DNA from: Streptomyces sp. P9-A2
GTDB lineage: Bacteria; Actinomycetota; Actinomycetes; Streptomycetales; Streptomycetaceae
Assembly: GCF_036634175.1 (NCBI RefSeq)
Contig: NZ_JAZIFX010000001.1
Coordinates: forward strand, 4,216,001-4,280,000
DNA: 64,000 nt
Reading direction: 5' to 3'
Part shown: one piece after another, positions 25,224 to 33,667 of the stretch
Numbering within the stretch: position 1 is the stretch's first letter
How the letters are laid out: every line of letters starts with the position of its first letter
Notes under the pieces: generated by a model
Databases searched by the model: none
What the model was told of the DNA's origin: nothing
The model's input: only the letters and a program-made list of their open reading frames with translations
Translations under genes and position numbers: made by a program

Positions 25224-26255
25224 ATGACCCAGGACACACCTGCCGCAGACCGGCCGAACACGTTTTTCCGCCGAGGCCCAGACCGCCGTACGGTGCTGCG
25301 TGGTGCCGCGCTCGGCGCGGCCTCCACGGCCGCCACCGCTGTGGCAGCCACAGCCACGGCAGCCACAGCTCCCGCCCGGGGCGGTGACCGAGCCGCCGGT
25401 TCGGCATCATGGCGCTGGCTCGGCACCGCCGGCTGGCGCATCGACGTCGGCGACCGGACCGTACTCTTCGATCCGTATCTCACCCGCTTCCCCACGGGTC
25501 TCTTCGACGGCGCCTTCGACCCGGGGACCCGCCTGCGGACCCGGCCGGAGATCGTGGACGCGCACATCGGCAGTCCCGAACTCGTCCTGGTCAGCCACTC
25601 CCACTGGGACCACCTCGGCGACGTGCCGCACATCGCCAGGACCACCGGCGCCCGCGTCGTCGGCACCGAGACCACGTACCACCTGCTGGTTTCCCTGGGG
25701 GTCGACGCGGGACAGATCTCCGTGGTCAAGGGCGGCGAGGTGCTGGACTTCGGCGGGGGGATCACCGTGGAGGTCGTACCGAGCCTGCACAGCCGCAACA
25801 AGAAGTGCGCCTACTTCGCCCCGGGCACGCTGAACGGCCCGCCCGCGACGCCCCCGAGCAGCATCTCGGACCTGCCGGAGGGCGACACCCTCGCTTTCCA
25901 CGTGACGGCGGGGGACGGCGGCCCGTCGGCGTTCCTCATGGGTGCCAGTGACTTCTCCGAACGGGCGGTGCGGGGCCTGCGCCCCGACCTCGCGATGATC
26001 GCCGTACCCGCGGGCACCGCCACCCACCGGTACGTACCCCGGCTGCTGCGCGCGCTGGACGGCCCGGGCGTCGTCGTCCCCGTCCACTGGGACAACTTCG
26101 AGGTGCCCCTGAGCGGCTCCCCCGTACGGGACCCGTCGATGGACCTGGAAGCGTTCCTCGCCCAGGTCGGGAAGGCGTCTCCGGCGACGCGGATCGTCGT
26201 CCCGGACCACCGCACCGTGTACGACGCGGCCATGCGCCCCGTAAGCGACCAGTGA
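25224..26255 (+). CDS. Tat-exported metallo-beta-lactamase-fold hydrolase
   Basis: 343 residues. A twin-arginine signal (RRTVLRGAALGAA at about 21-33) precedes an Ala/Thr-rich region and an MBL domain with the zinc motif H125-S-H127-W-D129-H130. Later metal ligands are likely in GASDFSERA and PVHWDNFEVP. The layout resembles UlaG/phosphodiesterase-like MBL proteins rather than antibiotic lactamases. The substrate is unknown. ATG at 25224 is weakly preceded by a ribosome site. It lies 83 nt after the serine beta-lactamase-like gene with an inverted repeat between them. Confidence 0.85.
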   Translation: MTQDTPAADRPNTFFRRGPDRRTVLRGAALGAASTAATAVAATATAATAPARGGDRAAGSASWRWLGTAGWRIDVGDRTVLFDPYLTRFPTGLFDGAFDPGTRLRTRPEIVDAHIGSPELVLVSHSHWDHLGDVPHIARTTGARVVGTETTYHLLVSLGVDAGQISVVKGGEVLDFGGGITVEVVPSLHSRNKKCAYFAPGTLNGPPATPPSSISDLPEGDTLAFHVTAGDGGPSAFLMGASDFSERAVRGLRPDLAMIAVPAGTATHRYVPRLLRALDGPGVVVPVHWDNFEVPLSGSPVRDPSMDLEAFLAQVGKASPATRIVVPDHRTVYDAAMRPVSDQ

Positions 26256-26437
26256 GACAAGGGACCCGGGGGCCGGAGACCGGTACAACCGTCAGGAGCC
26301 GTGCGGTCGTGATCGACGGCGCTGCTTGAGGAGTTTCGCTCCCGGCCCCCTCCCCGGGGCTTGGCCGAACGGGGAACGGCGCCGGATCGAGGGGCCCTTG
26401 GATGCCTTCTGATCCCCGCTGTCCGTCGACGTCGATG

Positions 26438-26653
26438 TCAGTCGCGTATGCCATGAGGCGCGGGCTTACGGCTCCTGCGCTGTCCGACCAAACGGCGCAG
26501 CAAGAGGGCGGAAAAGGCGCCACAGAGCACCAGCCATCCGAGGCGACTCCACCACGGGCTGGAGGAGCCGGCGGCATTCCACGCGCATACGGCGAGCAAG
26601 AAGACCCACCAACCGGAGCTGTCGAAAAAAGATCGCTCCCGGTCCTGCGCCAT
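26438..26653 (-). CDS. Small two-helix membrane protein, 71 aa
   Basis: ATG at 26653 follows AAAAGGGGGCAGCGC. After MAQDRERSFFDSSG come two hydrophobic segments (about 15-29 and 36-52) and a very basic tail (RRLVGQRRSRKPAPHGIRD). A Trp-rich interface (WW, SSPWW) suggests tight membrane packing. G+C is lower than in neighbouring genes. No family is recognised. Confidence 0.65.
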   Translation of the reverse strand: MAQDRERSFFDSSGWWVFLLAVCAWNAAGSSSPWWSRLGWLVLCGAFSALLLRRLVGQRRSRKPAPHGIRD

Positions 26654-26936
26654 GCGCTGCCCCCTTTTACCGGTCAGTGTGATCTTTCCACAGGGTGCGG
26701 CGTTCCGGCATGCGCGGAGCAGAAGTCGAGTCGTTCCCGGTGGAGCTTTTTACCGCGAGCGTACCGATGGCTCCCGTCGGCGGTGCGCCGCTGAACCGTC
26801 GGAGTGATCCCCCTTTATTCCCGAATCGGGCAGAGCACCCAGGTGATCCGCGATGCGGGGCCGCGCTAAGGGATCACGAGCCGGGTACTCGCCTCTCGAT
26901 GGGAAGCGTGAACCCGATCACCGGCCGGAGGCGGAC
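26654..26936. other. Intergenic region before the 39-codon gene
   Basis: About 280 nt, relatively rich in A+T for this genome, between divergent small genes. It should contain both promoters. No gene is supportable. Confidence 0.5.
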
Positions 26937-27056
26937 ATGAGTGACGAGAACATGGCGGACGACGTCTACCAGCTCACTGGGAGCAACGAGGAGCAGGAGG
27001 ATGGCGGGGTGGCGAAGGGATCGTACGGCGGTGTCCCGACGCGGCGCAGGGAATAA
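26937..27056 (+). CDS. 39-residue acidic peptide with GG motif
   Basis: ATG at 26937 follows a strong CCGGAGG site at 5 nt spacing, and the stop is TAA, rare in this genome. The N-terminal part (MSDENMADDVYQLTGSNEEQ) is strongly acidic, then EDGG, then a basic Gly-rich tail (VAKGSYGGVPTRRRE). The acidic leader, double glycine and basic end resemble a peptide precursor, but no modification enzyme, protease or exporter is within several kb. It may simply be a small conserved protein. I do not recognise a family. Confidence 0.5.
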   Translation: MSDENMADDVYQLTGSNEEQEDGGVAKGSYGGVPTRRRE

Positions 27057-27313
27057 AGGAAGGGAGCGCGACCCCCACAGGCCCTTCGCCCGCACGGGCC
27101 GGCACACCGGAACCGCGTCATCCGGGCGGAGGCCGGGCCGGGCGGATACTCCGGGATCCCGGAGCGCCGACGACGGGAACGGCCCGACGAGCCCCGGTCC
27201 CGGAGGCTCCCCGGAGCCCGAGACGCCCGTGGATCCCCGCGATCGACCGTGTCGGCTGCGAGGCCCGGCGGTTAGGGTCGGGGCCGGTCGTGGTCGAAGA
27301 GGGGAATCCGGGG

Positions 27314-27856
27314 ATGCGTGGGACAGTGACGGCGGTCAGCAGCAACGGCGAGTACTCGTTCACCAAGCCGAACCGGGACGACATCACGCTGCTCGCCGGG
27401 CTCGGTGTGGAGGGTGACGTCCACGCCGGTGTGACGGTCAAGCACCGCTCGCGGGTCGCGCAGGACCCGACCCGGCCGAACCTGCGCCAGGTCCACCTCA
27501 TCCACGAGGAACTCTTCGCCGAGGTCGGCGCGGAGGGATTCGAGGTGACGCCCGGTGATCTCGGGGAGAACATCACCACCCGCGGTATCGATCTGCTCGG
27601 TCTGCCGGTCGGCACGCTGCTGCGCCTCGGTGAGGACGCGGTGCTGGAGGTGACCGGTCTGCGCAATCCCTGCCTGCAGATCGACGCCTTCCAGGACGGC
27701 CTGCTGAAGAGGGTGGTCGGCCGTGACGCCGCCGGGAACCTCGTGCGCAAGGCCGGAATCATGAGCATCGTCAAGGAGGGCGGCACAGTGCGCCCGGGCG
27801 ACGCGATCGGAGTGGAGCTGCCCAGCGGACCGCACCGGCCCCTGGACCGGGTCTGA
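27314..27856 (+). CDS. MOSC-domain protein
   Basis: 180 residues of the MOSC fold (molybdenum cofactor sulfurase C-terminal). Typical segments are LGVEGDVHAG with HRSRVAQDP, then the conserved Q-V-H-L-I-H and the core (GDLGENITTRGIDLLGLPVG), VLEVTGLRNPC with the functional Cys, and a final D-A-I-x-V-E-L-P. Stand-alone MOSC proteins are thought to carry sulfur or bind Mo-cofactor, as in YiiM. ATG at 27314 was chosen; GTG at 27290 is an alternative. It is monocistronic. Confidence 0.88.
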   Translation: MRGTVTAVSSNGEYSFTKPNRDDITLLAGLGVEGDVHAGVTVKHRSRVAQDPTRPNLRQVHLIHEELFAEVGAEGFEVTPGDLGENITTRGIDLLGLPVGTLLRLGEDAVLEVTGLRNPCLQIDAFQDGLLKRVVGRDAAGNLVRKAGIMSIVKEGGTVRPGDAIGVELPSGPHRPLDRV

Positions 27857-27908
27857 CGCCCCTCCATCGGGCGGACCGTGGCCCACTACTGCCTCGCGTG
27901 GATAAAGA

Positions 27909-28136
27909 TCACACGACCAGGGTCACCACCATGGCGATCAGTCCGACCACCACCAGTGCTACCACCGCCATGATCAGGACGAGCGGCATCGCCCCCCACC
28001 CCCTGCGCAGCTCGGGCGGCTCCGGATGCGAGATGCCGTACGTGCCGCCTTCGGCGGGAGGCGTCTCACCGGGGGAGACGCCGCTCCTCGGTGCGACCCC
28101 CGGGGTTCGCCTCGGGTCGGGATCAGGAGTTGTCAT
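27909..28136 (-). CDS. DUF6480 family small membrane protein
   Basis: 75 residues: a Pro/Gly-rich cytoplasmic N-terminus (MTTPDPDPRRTPG, PGETPPAEGGTYG, PPELRRGWG) followed by one C-terminal helix (PLVLIMAVVALVVVGLIAMV). ATG at 28136 follows AACTCCTGAT poorly, but the conserved start fits the family. It is tail-anchored in the membrane. Function unknown. Confidence 0.75.
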   Translation of the reverse strand: MTTPDPDPRRTPGVAPRSGVSPGETPPAEGGTYGISHPEPPELRRGWGAMPLVLIMAVVALVVVGLIAMVVTLVV

Positions 28137-28276
28137 GGCGCACGCTCCTCTTGGCACTCATCTGCCGATGGGCTGGTTCCCCTTGACATCGCACCGCCCT
28201 CCTCCGTATGGAGGAGGCGCGCTCCTTATCGGGCCTCGCGGCGTTGACGTCGCCGAGGGCCGGCCCTGGGGCGCGC

Positions 28277-28405
28277 TCGACGACCGGAACGGCACCGATG
28301 TCTTCGCCCCGCATCATCCCGGCCACGCCCGTCCCCGAGGTCCGAGGTCCGAGGTCCAAAGGTCACCAGGTCACTCGTCATGACGTCGCGGACATGCTGA
28401 GCCAT
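28277..28405 (-). pseudogene. CBS-domain protein fragment, frameshifted by a 7 bp repeat
   Basis: Starting ATG at 28405 the frame gives MAQHVRDVMTSDLVTFGPRT, the usual start of Streptomyces two-CBS stress proteins. It then goes out of phase at three tandem GGACCTC units. Removing exactly one unit restores TSGTGVAGMMRGEDIGAVPV, the rest of the first CBS motif. After the VVE residues similarity ends anyway, so the second CBS domain is missing. It is therefore decayed, with a recent slippage on top of an older truncation. Confidence 0.75.
28337..28357. repeat. Three tandem 7 bp units causing a frameshift
   Basis: GAGGTCC repeated three times without mismatch. Two copies would keep the CBS reading frame; three break it. 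Confidence 0.85.
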
Positions 28406-28835
28406 GGGACTGCCCCTCCGCGGAGTGGGAGTGGGTGGGCGGTGCTCTCCCCGCCGCTCAGCCTGCCGAGTACCCGTGGGTGACCGGTCCTCACGTGGTC
28501 ATCGGGGGCGTGTGGGAGATCGGAAGCCGCCGTACCTCCCGGCCTCGTCAACCGGACACCGCGGGTGAGGTCGTAAGCCCGCCACAGCCTCGGGCGGGGT
28601 CGCAGGCGCGGGCCAGGAATGCGGTTCCGGAAGTCCGCCGCGCCGAGGTGATCGGCGTACGCGGGCGGTGGTGGGTCGGTGGCTCGCGGCACCGATGGCG
28701 TTCGTGACGCCGTGGGCAGCAGGCGGCGGCAGCCTGCGTGGTGTCCGCAGAGCCGCCGGCGGCACCGAGCCCCCCGGTGAAGGCGGGACGCCCGGTGCCG
28801 CCGTTGGCGGAGGTGTCGTGGGACGCCGGGCCGGG
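28406..28835. other. Intergenic stretch with no supportable gene
   Basis: About 430 nt between the CBS fragment and the DUF4232 gene. Frames are open but none has a ribosome site, signature or consistent codon bias. Confidence 0.5.
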
Positions 28836-29384
28836 TTACCAGACGAGGGCGTCCGCCGCGTTGTCCTGCCAGTAGGTGACGGTGGCGGCGCTGTTGAAGA
28901 AGACGCCGCCGTTCGGCAGCTTCAGGGTCTTCTCCGCGGAGGTCGCGTTGCCCTTCTTGCCGGCGAAGAACACGCCCAGGGTCTTCTCGGTGGCGCCCCC
29001 CTCGCCCTCGGGGGAGGACGTCGTGATGCCCGCGTACGCGGACTGACCGGGCTCGAGCTTCACCACGGCCTGCGGAGTGCTCTTCTCGACCCACGGCAGC
29101 GGGGCCTGGGCGTCGGCGCCGGCCCTCAGGTAGGGGGCGCTGTAGGCGTAGCAGGGCTTGGTGCCGGTGTTGGTGGCCTTCAGCAGCAGGTGGTTGATCG
29201 GGCGGGACACCTCGGTGACGGTCAGCTTGGTGTTCGCCGTGGTGCAGGTGACGACCGAGGAGGCCTTCGTCGTGGCGGCGGAGGCGGACTGCCCGGCGGC
29301 CTGGAAGCCGACGAACGCGAGGGCGGCGGCGACGACCATGGAGGAGGCGGCCGTGCGGGAGGCGAAACGAGTGGCGATACGCAT
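28836..29384 (-). CDS. Secreted DUF4232 protein
   Basis: 182 residues. Signal peptide residues 1-36 (ASRTAASSMVVAAALAFVGF, cleavage at SASA-AT) then a DUF4232 domain: CTTANTKLTVTEV, INHLLLKATNTGTKPCYAY with paired Cys, WVEKSTPQAVVKLEPGQSAY, and a C-terminal VFFNSAATVTYWQDN strand pair. DUF4232 proteins are exported or lipid-linked in actinomycetes, function unknown. The 330 nt upstream contains GGCTGACC repeats at about 29448-29470. It is divergent from the XRE gene. Confidence 0.85.
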   Translation of the reverse strand: MRIATRFASRTAASSMVVAAALAFVGFQAAGQSASAATTKASSVVTCTTANTKLTVTEVSRPINHLLLKATNTGTKPCYAYSAPYLRAGADAQAPLPWVEKSTPQAVVKLEPGQSAYAGITTSSPEGEGGATEKTLGVFFAGKKGNATSAEKTLKLPNGGVFFNSAATVTYWQDNAADALVW

Positions 29385-29712
29385 GAGTGGACTGCTTTCT
29401 CTGAACATCAGGAAGATGATTTTTTGGTGGTGAGCTGTGTCGGCCGGCTGACCGGCTGACCGGCCGGCCCTGGCCTGGCCGCGCTGCGTGGACGGAGTAC
29501 GGGTGGGCACGCCGGAAGCGCGGGTTGTGAAAGGGAGTCGAGCGGGGAGGATCACCGTGCCCGGCGATGCGCCGTGTTTGGATGGCCCAAGGCTGTGCCA
29601 GGCGGCGTCCCATGCGCCATTCCATCGGGAGTTTCGGGACGCTGGGATGTGCGACCGGCTCTGACCTGGGGAAACGTGACCTTTATGGGATGCCGTACGG
29701 AATGGGGGACTG

Positions 29713-31188
29713 GTGGGGGCGGCTGAGGAGATCGCTGATTTCGCGGCGTTACTGAGCGAGTTGAAGCAGCGATCCGGACTGAGTTACGAGGCCCTGGCGA
29801 AGCGGGCGCACATGAGCACCTCGACGCTGCACCGGTACTGCAAGGGGGAGGGGGTGCCGGCCGACCACGAGGTCGTCTCCCGCTTCGCCCGGGTGTGCAG
29901 GGCGACTCCCGAGGAACGGGTCGAGCTGCACCGGCGCTGGGTCCTGGCGGACGCGGCACGGGAACGTGCCCGGCGGACCACAGCGGACGCGGACCCGGAC
30001 CCGGACCCCGCGGACCGGACCGGAGTGTCCACGCCCGGCGGCTCGAACCCGGAGCCGCGCTCCGAGCAGGCACGCACGGAGGACCGACCCCGGCCGGAGG
30101 CCGTGCCGGACACTCCGCCCACGACCGCGTCCGCATCCGCACCCGCGCCGCCGACCGCACCCGCGTCCTCCGCCATGAGCGAGCCCGAGGACCCGCCCGC
30201 CCCCGCCACCGAACCGTCGCCGGAGGTGGCTGTCCTCACTCGCCGCCCACCGACGCTCCTCCGGACCGCCCGCGGAAGGCGGTGGACCCTGATCGCGGCG
30301 AGCACCGCCCTCGTCGTCGCCGTGTCCACCGTGCTCACGCTCGGCCTGAAGAGCGGGGGGACGGACCGGGCGGAGAGCGGCCGGCCGGCCGGCACCGTGT
30401 CCTCCTCCGACGAACCGGCGGCCTCCACCGCCTCCACGCCGCACCCCTCGGCGTCCACGTCCCCCTCCGCGCGTCCGAGCCGCCCTCCGACCCCGACCCC
30501 GACCCCGATCCCGGCCACCGGAACGCCCGACGCCGAGCCGTCGGCACCCAGCCCCGGTACGGGCCGCGCCCAGGACGGCGACGAGGCCGTCCCGCTCACG
30601 GTGAGCACCCGCACCTATGCCTGGGACGACCCGCAGTGCGAGGGGAAGTACCTGATCGACCGGCCCGCCGACAAGGTCTCGCCGCCGGTGATGGGGCAGG
30701 ACGTGCCGGGCTGGGTGAAGGCGCACGGCGCCGTTGCCGCCGACCGGCAGCGGGTGGCGCTGACCGCGCAGGGCACAGGGGACGAAACCGTCGTCATCGA
30801 GTCCCTGCACGTCCGTGTGGTCAGTTCGAGCGCACCTCCGGCCTGGAACGCGTACCTGGGGTCGTCGGGCTGCGGCGGAGGTGTGGAGACGAGGTCGTTC
30901 GACACGAACCTCGACGCCGCCCACCCCGCCATCGTGCCGAAGGCCGGCCAGCGCGGTTTCCCCTACAAGGTCAGCCGGTCCGATCCCGAGGTGCTGTACA
31001 TCACCGCCGGTGCCGACGCCCACGACGTGAACTGGTACGTGGAGCTGCAGTGGTCCAGCGGCGGCCGTCAGGGAACCATCCGGATCGACGACCACGGAAA
31101 ACCGTTCCGCACCAGCGGCAGCCGGGGCCGTCCCGTCTACGAGCACCCGCTCGGCGGCACCGAATGGTTCAGCGTGGCGGAGGACTGA
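29713..31188 (+). CDS. Membrane-bound XRE-family protein with extracellular domain
   Basis: 491 residues. N-terminal XRE helix-turn-helix (LLSELKQRSGLSYEALAKRA, STSTLHRYCKGEGVP), a long Pro/Ala/Ser linker, one transmembrane helix (about 195-215, WTLIAASTALVVAVSTVLTLG), a second Pro/Ser/Thr spacer and an extracellular beta domain with two Cys (DDPQCEGKYL, SSGCGGG). This is a one-component transmembrane regulator that could sense wall or surface signals. GTG at 29713 follows GGGGGACT. It lies just upstream of the ECF sigma gene on the same strand. Confidence 0.8.
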   Translation: MGAAEEIADFAALLSELKQRSGLSYEALAKRAHMSTSTLHRYCKGEGVPADHEVVSRFARVCRATPEERVELHRRWVLADAARERARRTTADADPDPDPADRTGVSTPGGSNPEPRSEQARTEDRPRPEAVPDTPPTTASASAPAPPTAPASSAMSEPEDPPAPATEPSPEVAVLTRRPPTLLRTARGRRWTLIAASTALVVAVSTVLTLGLKSGGTDRAESGRPAGTVSSSDEPAASTASTPHPSASTSPSARPSRPPTPTPTPIPATGTPDAEPSAPSPGTGRAQDGDEAVPLTVSTRTYAWDDPQCEGKYLIDRPADKVSPPVMGQDVPGWVKAHGAVAADRQRVALTAQGTGDETVVIESLHVRVVSSSAPPAWNAYLGSSGCGGGVETRSFDTNLDAAHPAIVPKAGQRGFPYKVSRSDPEVLYITAGADAHDVNWYVELQWSSGGRQGTIRIDDHGKPFRTSGSRGRPVYEHPLGGTEWFSVAED

Positions 31189-31271
31189 CCCGGGCCGGCA
31201 CCCCGCCCCTTTCGCCGGTGGTGTGGCCCATGCCACAGGAACCGGGCCGGGGCGGCGGAGAGTCAAAGGGT

Positions 31272-31925
31272 GTGAGCCATACAGAACCTGCGGAGTCGCT
31301 GCGTACGCGCATACGTTCGGGGGACCGTGCCGCGTTCGCCGGCCTGTACGACCGGCACGCGCGGGCGGTCTACAACCATGCCCTGCGGCTGACCGGTAAC
31401 TGGGCGGAGGCCGAGGAGGCGATGTCCGAGACCTTCCTCGCCGCCTGGCGCACCCGGGAATCGGTGGAGCCGGAGGGCGGCTCGCTCAAGCCGTGGCTGC
31501 TCGGCATCGCCACGAACAAGGCGCACAACGCCAACCGGGGTCTGCGTCGACGGCTCGCCTTCCTGGCCCGCAGCCCCGAACCCCGCCAGGTCGAGGACTT
31601 CGCGGACGAGACGGCCGGCCGGATCGACGACGCCCGCCGGCTCGCGGTGGTCCACGCCGCCCTGTGCCGGCTGCGACGCCAGGACCGGGAGGTGATCGCC
31701 CTGTGCGTGGCGTCCGGGCTGGACTACCGGCAGGCCGCCGAGGCGCTCGGCATCCCGGTGGGCACCGTGCGGTCGAGGCTCTCGCGCGCCCGGACGCGAC
31801 TGGCCCGGATCAGCTCCGCCCCACCGCGCGGACAGGGACGGAAGGCGGAACCACCCGGCGCCCACGGAGAGATGGAAAGTGAGGCCGCGTTCGCGGCCCT
31901 GTTCCTGCGGGAGGAAACCCGATGA
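31272..31925 (+). CDS. ECF-type RNA polymerase sigma factor
   Basis: 217 residues. Region 2 is FAGLYDRHARAVYNHALRLT with AEEAMSETFLAAWR, and region 4 is ALCRLRRQDREVIALCVASG with DYRQAAEALGIPVGTVRSRL. GTG at 31272 follows CAAAGGG. Its stop overlaps the ATG of the CU044_5270 gene, a pairing seen repeatedly in Streptomyces, where the second protein is presumed to be the membrane anti-sigma factor. It presumably controls its own operon; no ECF promoter could be placed by eye. Confidence 0.9.
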   Translation: MSHTEPAESLRTRIRSGDRAAFAGLYDRHARAVYNHALRLTGNWAEAEEAMSETFLAAWRTRESVEPEGGSLKPWLLGIATNKAHNANRGLRRRLAFLARSPEPRQVEDFADETAGRIDDARRLAVVHAALCRLRRQDREVIALCVASGLDYRQAAEALGIPVGTVRSRLSRARTRLARISSAPPRGQGRKAEPPGAHGEMESEAAFAALFLREETR

Positions 31926-33091
31926 ACGCCGGCCATCCGCCCCGCGCGGACTCCACCGCGGGCTCCGCCAGGGGCTCCACCGCGGGCTCCACCCGGAGTG
32001 CGGCGGAGGACCTGCTGGCATCGGCCGAATGGGACCTCCCGCCGAGCCGTCATCTCCGTCACAAGGAAACCCTGATGCAGCAGATCGACCGCGCCCACGC
32101 CCCTTCGACCCCTGCCCCTTCGACCCCCGCTGCCTCGGCCCACAACCCCTCGGATCACGGCACCTCGGCCCACGGCACCTCGGCCCGGACGTCCCCGGCG
32201 CCGCGCCGCCGCCGGCTCCCGCGCCCCGTCCTGGTGTTGCCGGCCGTGTCGATGGCCCTGGCCGGGGCGCTGTTCATCACGTTCTCCGGTGGGGGCCACG
32301 ACTCCGCCCCGGCGGCCGGAGCCGGCACCGCGCCGGCCAAGGTGAACAGTGCCTCCGTCACCCTCGACCGGATCGCCGCCGCGGCACTGGAGACCGACGC
32401 CACGCCGGTGAAGGACGACCAGTTCGTGTACGTCGAGCGCCTGATCCGCGGGAACACCGGCTCCTTCAACGGTCCGGTGCGGCTCGGCGCCCCGCACAAG
32501 CAGGAGGTGTGGACCGCGCAGACCCCCGGCCCGGTGACCAGGACCGGCTGGATGCGGGAGACCGGCGAGGACGCCGTCATGCCCGGTCAGGAGGTGCCCG
32601 TCGAGTTCGCCGAGCCCGTCCGGGCGGGCATCGACCACCCCACGTACGCGTGGCTGGCCTCGCTGCCCACCGAACCCGACGCCCTGCTCGAACTGCTCTA
32701 CTCCCGGACCGGGGTGGAGGACGGAGACTCGAAGCACCAGGCCGTCTTCGGGAGGATCGGCGACCTGCTCAGCTCGACGATCATGCCCCCGGCCACCGCC
32801 TCCGGTCTCTACCGGGCCGTCGAGAGGATTCCCGGTGTGACCCAGATCCCCGACGCCGTCGACGCCGCCGGCCGGCACGGCATCGGCATCACCCGCGAGG
32901 ACGCAGAGTCCGCGACCCGGGACGTGTGGATCTTCGACAAGCACACGTTCGCCCACCTCGGCTCGCGGTCGTACATCACCAGGGACGAGGCCAGGGGCAT
33001 CACGACCGACACGCTGTACGGCATCGACGCCGTCATGGCCCGCGCGGTCGTCGACCGTCACGGCGAGGGACCCGCCGGGACCGAGAGCTGA
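31922..33091 (+). CDS. CU044_5270 family protein, presumed anti-sigma partner
   Basis: 389 residues. A cytoplasmic N-terminus of about 100 residues with repeats (STAGSARGSTAGS, HGTSAHGTSA, APSTPAPSTPA) leads to one transmembrane helix (about 102-120, PVLVLPAVSMALAGALFITF) and an extracellular domain of about 250 residues (VYVERLIRGNTGSF, ELLYSRTG, ASGLYRAVERIPGV, VWIFDKHTFAHLGSRSY). It overlaps the sigma gene by 4 nt. The C-terminal 120 codons lie in the direct repeat copied at 34705. The anti-sigma role is inferred from gene pairing; no RsiW zinc motif is seen. Confidence 0.8.
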   Translation: MNAGHPPRADSTAGSARGSTAGSTRSAAEDLLASAEWDLPPSRHLRHKETLMQQIDRAHAPSTPAPSTPAASAHNPSDHGTSAHGTSARTSPAPRRRRLPRPVLVLPAVSMALAGALFITFSGGGHDSAPAAGAGTAPAKVNSASVTLDRIAAAALETDATPVKDDQFVYVERLIRGNTGSFNGPVRLGAPHKQEVWTAQTPGPVTRTGWMRETGEDAVMPGQEVPVEFAEPVRAGIDHPTYAWLASLPTEPDALLELLYSRTGVEDGDSKHQAVFGRIGDLLSSTIMPPATASGLYRAVERIPGVTQIPDAVDAAGRHGIGITREDAESATRDVWIFDKHTFAHLGSRSYITRDEARGITTDTLYGIDAVMARAVVDRHGEGPAGTES

Positions 33092-33136
33092 CCCGGGCTG
33101 CGCGGACGGGGGCGTGCGGCGGTTCCCCGGCCCGGA
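32707..33136 (+). repeat. Segmental direct repeat, copy A
   Basis: About 430 bp covering the 3' third of the CU044_5270 gene and 45 bp past its stop. Copy B at 34705 starts exactly 1998 bp later with only scattered substitutions. The two flank the DUF6411 and ppk2 genes. Confidence 0.95.
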
Positions 33137-33392
33137 GCCCGGCCAGGGAGATGGGACCCGTGAAGCACCGGGGACCGGGGGTCCGATCCGCCGAGCGGAC
33201 CGGACCCCCGTGCGGGCGGGGCCACCCGTGCCCGCCGTCAGGGAGATCGCCGGTGTCGTGCCCGGCGCGCCGGTCGCGCCGGTCGCGGGGGCCGTGTGCG
33301 GGGCCCGGTCCCGGAACGGAGCCCTCGCTGCCCACATGGGTGGGGCGGGACGGGGCACCTGTATGTCCGTCCACCAGCGAAAGGAGCCGGTC

Positions 33393-33635
33393 ATGGCAGT
33401 CGTCGCCGTCATCGCCGTGTGTGTGGTCCTGGCCGTCCTGGCCTTCCTCGTCCCCCGTCTCTCCCGCCATCCCGAACGCGGCACGCAACGTACGCTCGGT
33501 GCCGGGGCGCGGGCCGGCGCCAAGGCGCCCGGCATCCTGGGCCGGCTCTTCAGCAAGCCCTTCCACACCGGTTCGCGTGCGGTGAGCCGCAGCGGCTCGG
33601 CAGGCCGCCGCACCCGCGGCCGTATGCCCTTCTGA
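33393..33635 (+). CDS. DUF6411 family small membrane protein
   Basis: 80 residues: one N-terminal helix (VVAVIAVCVVLAVLAFLVP) and a basic Gly/Arg/Ser tail (LSRHPERGTQRTLGAG, GRLFSKPFHTGSRAVSRSG, RRTRGRMPF). ATG at 33393 has an AAAGGAG site 6 nt upstream, which fixes the start though the frame is open 279 nt further. It precedes ppk2 by 32 nt on the same strand and is probably cotranscribed. Function unknown. Confidence 0.8.
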   Translation: MAVVAVIAVCVVLAVLAFLVPRLSRHPERGTQRTLGAGARAGAKAPGILGRLFSKPFHTGSRAVSRSGSAGRRTRGRMPF

Positions 33636-33667
33636 CCGGCTGTGCGAACCGAGCGGGGAGCCGGGCG

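Noticed and set aside
26937..27056. Lanthipeptide or lasso-peptide cluster around the 39-residue peptide
   Set aside because: No LanM/LanB/LanC, lasso cyclase, protease or dedicated ABC exporter in the surrounding sequence.
28438..28765. Small frames in the gap before the DUF4232 gene
   Set aside because: No consistent coding signal on either strand.
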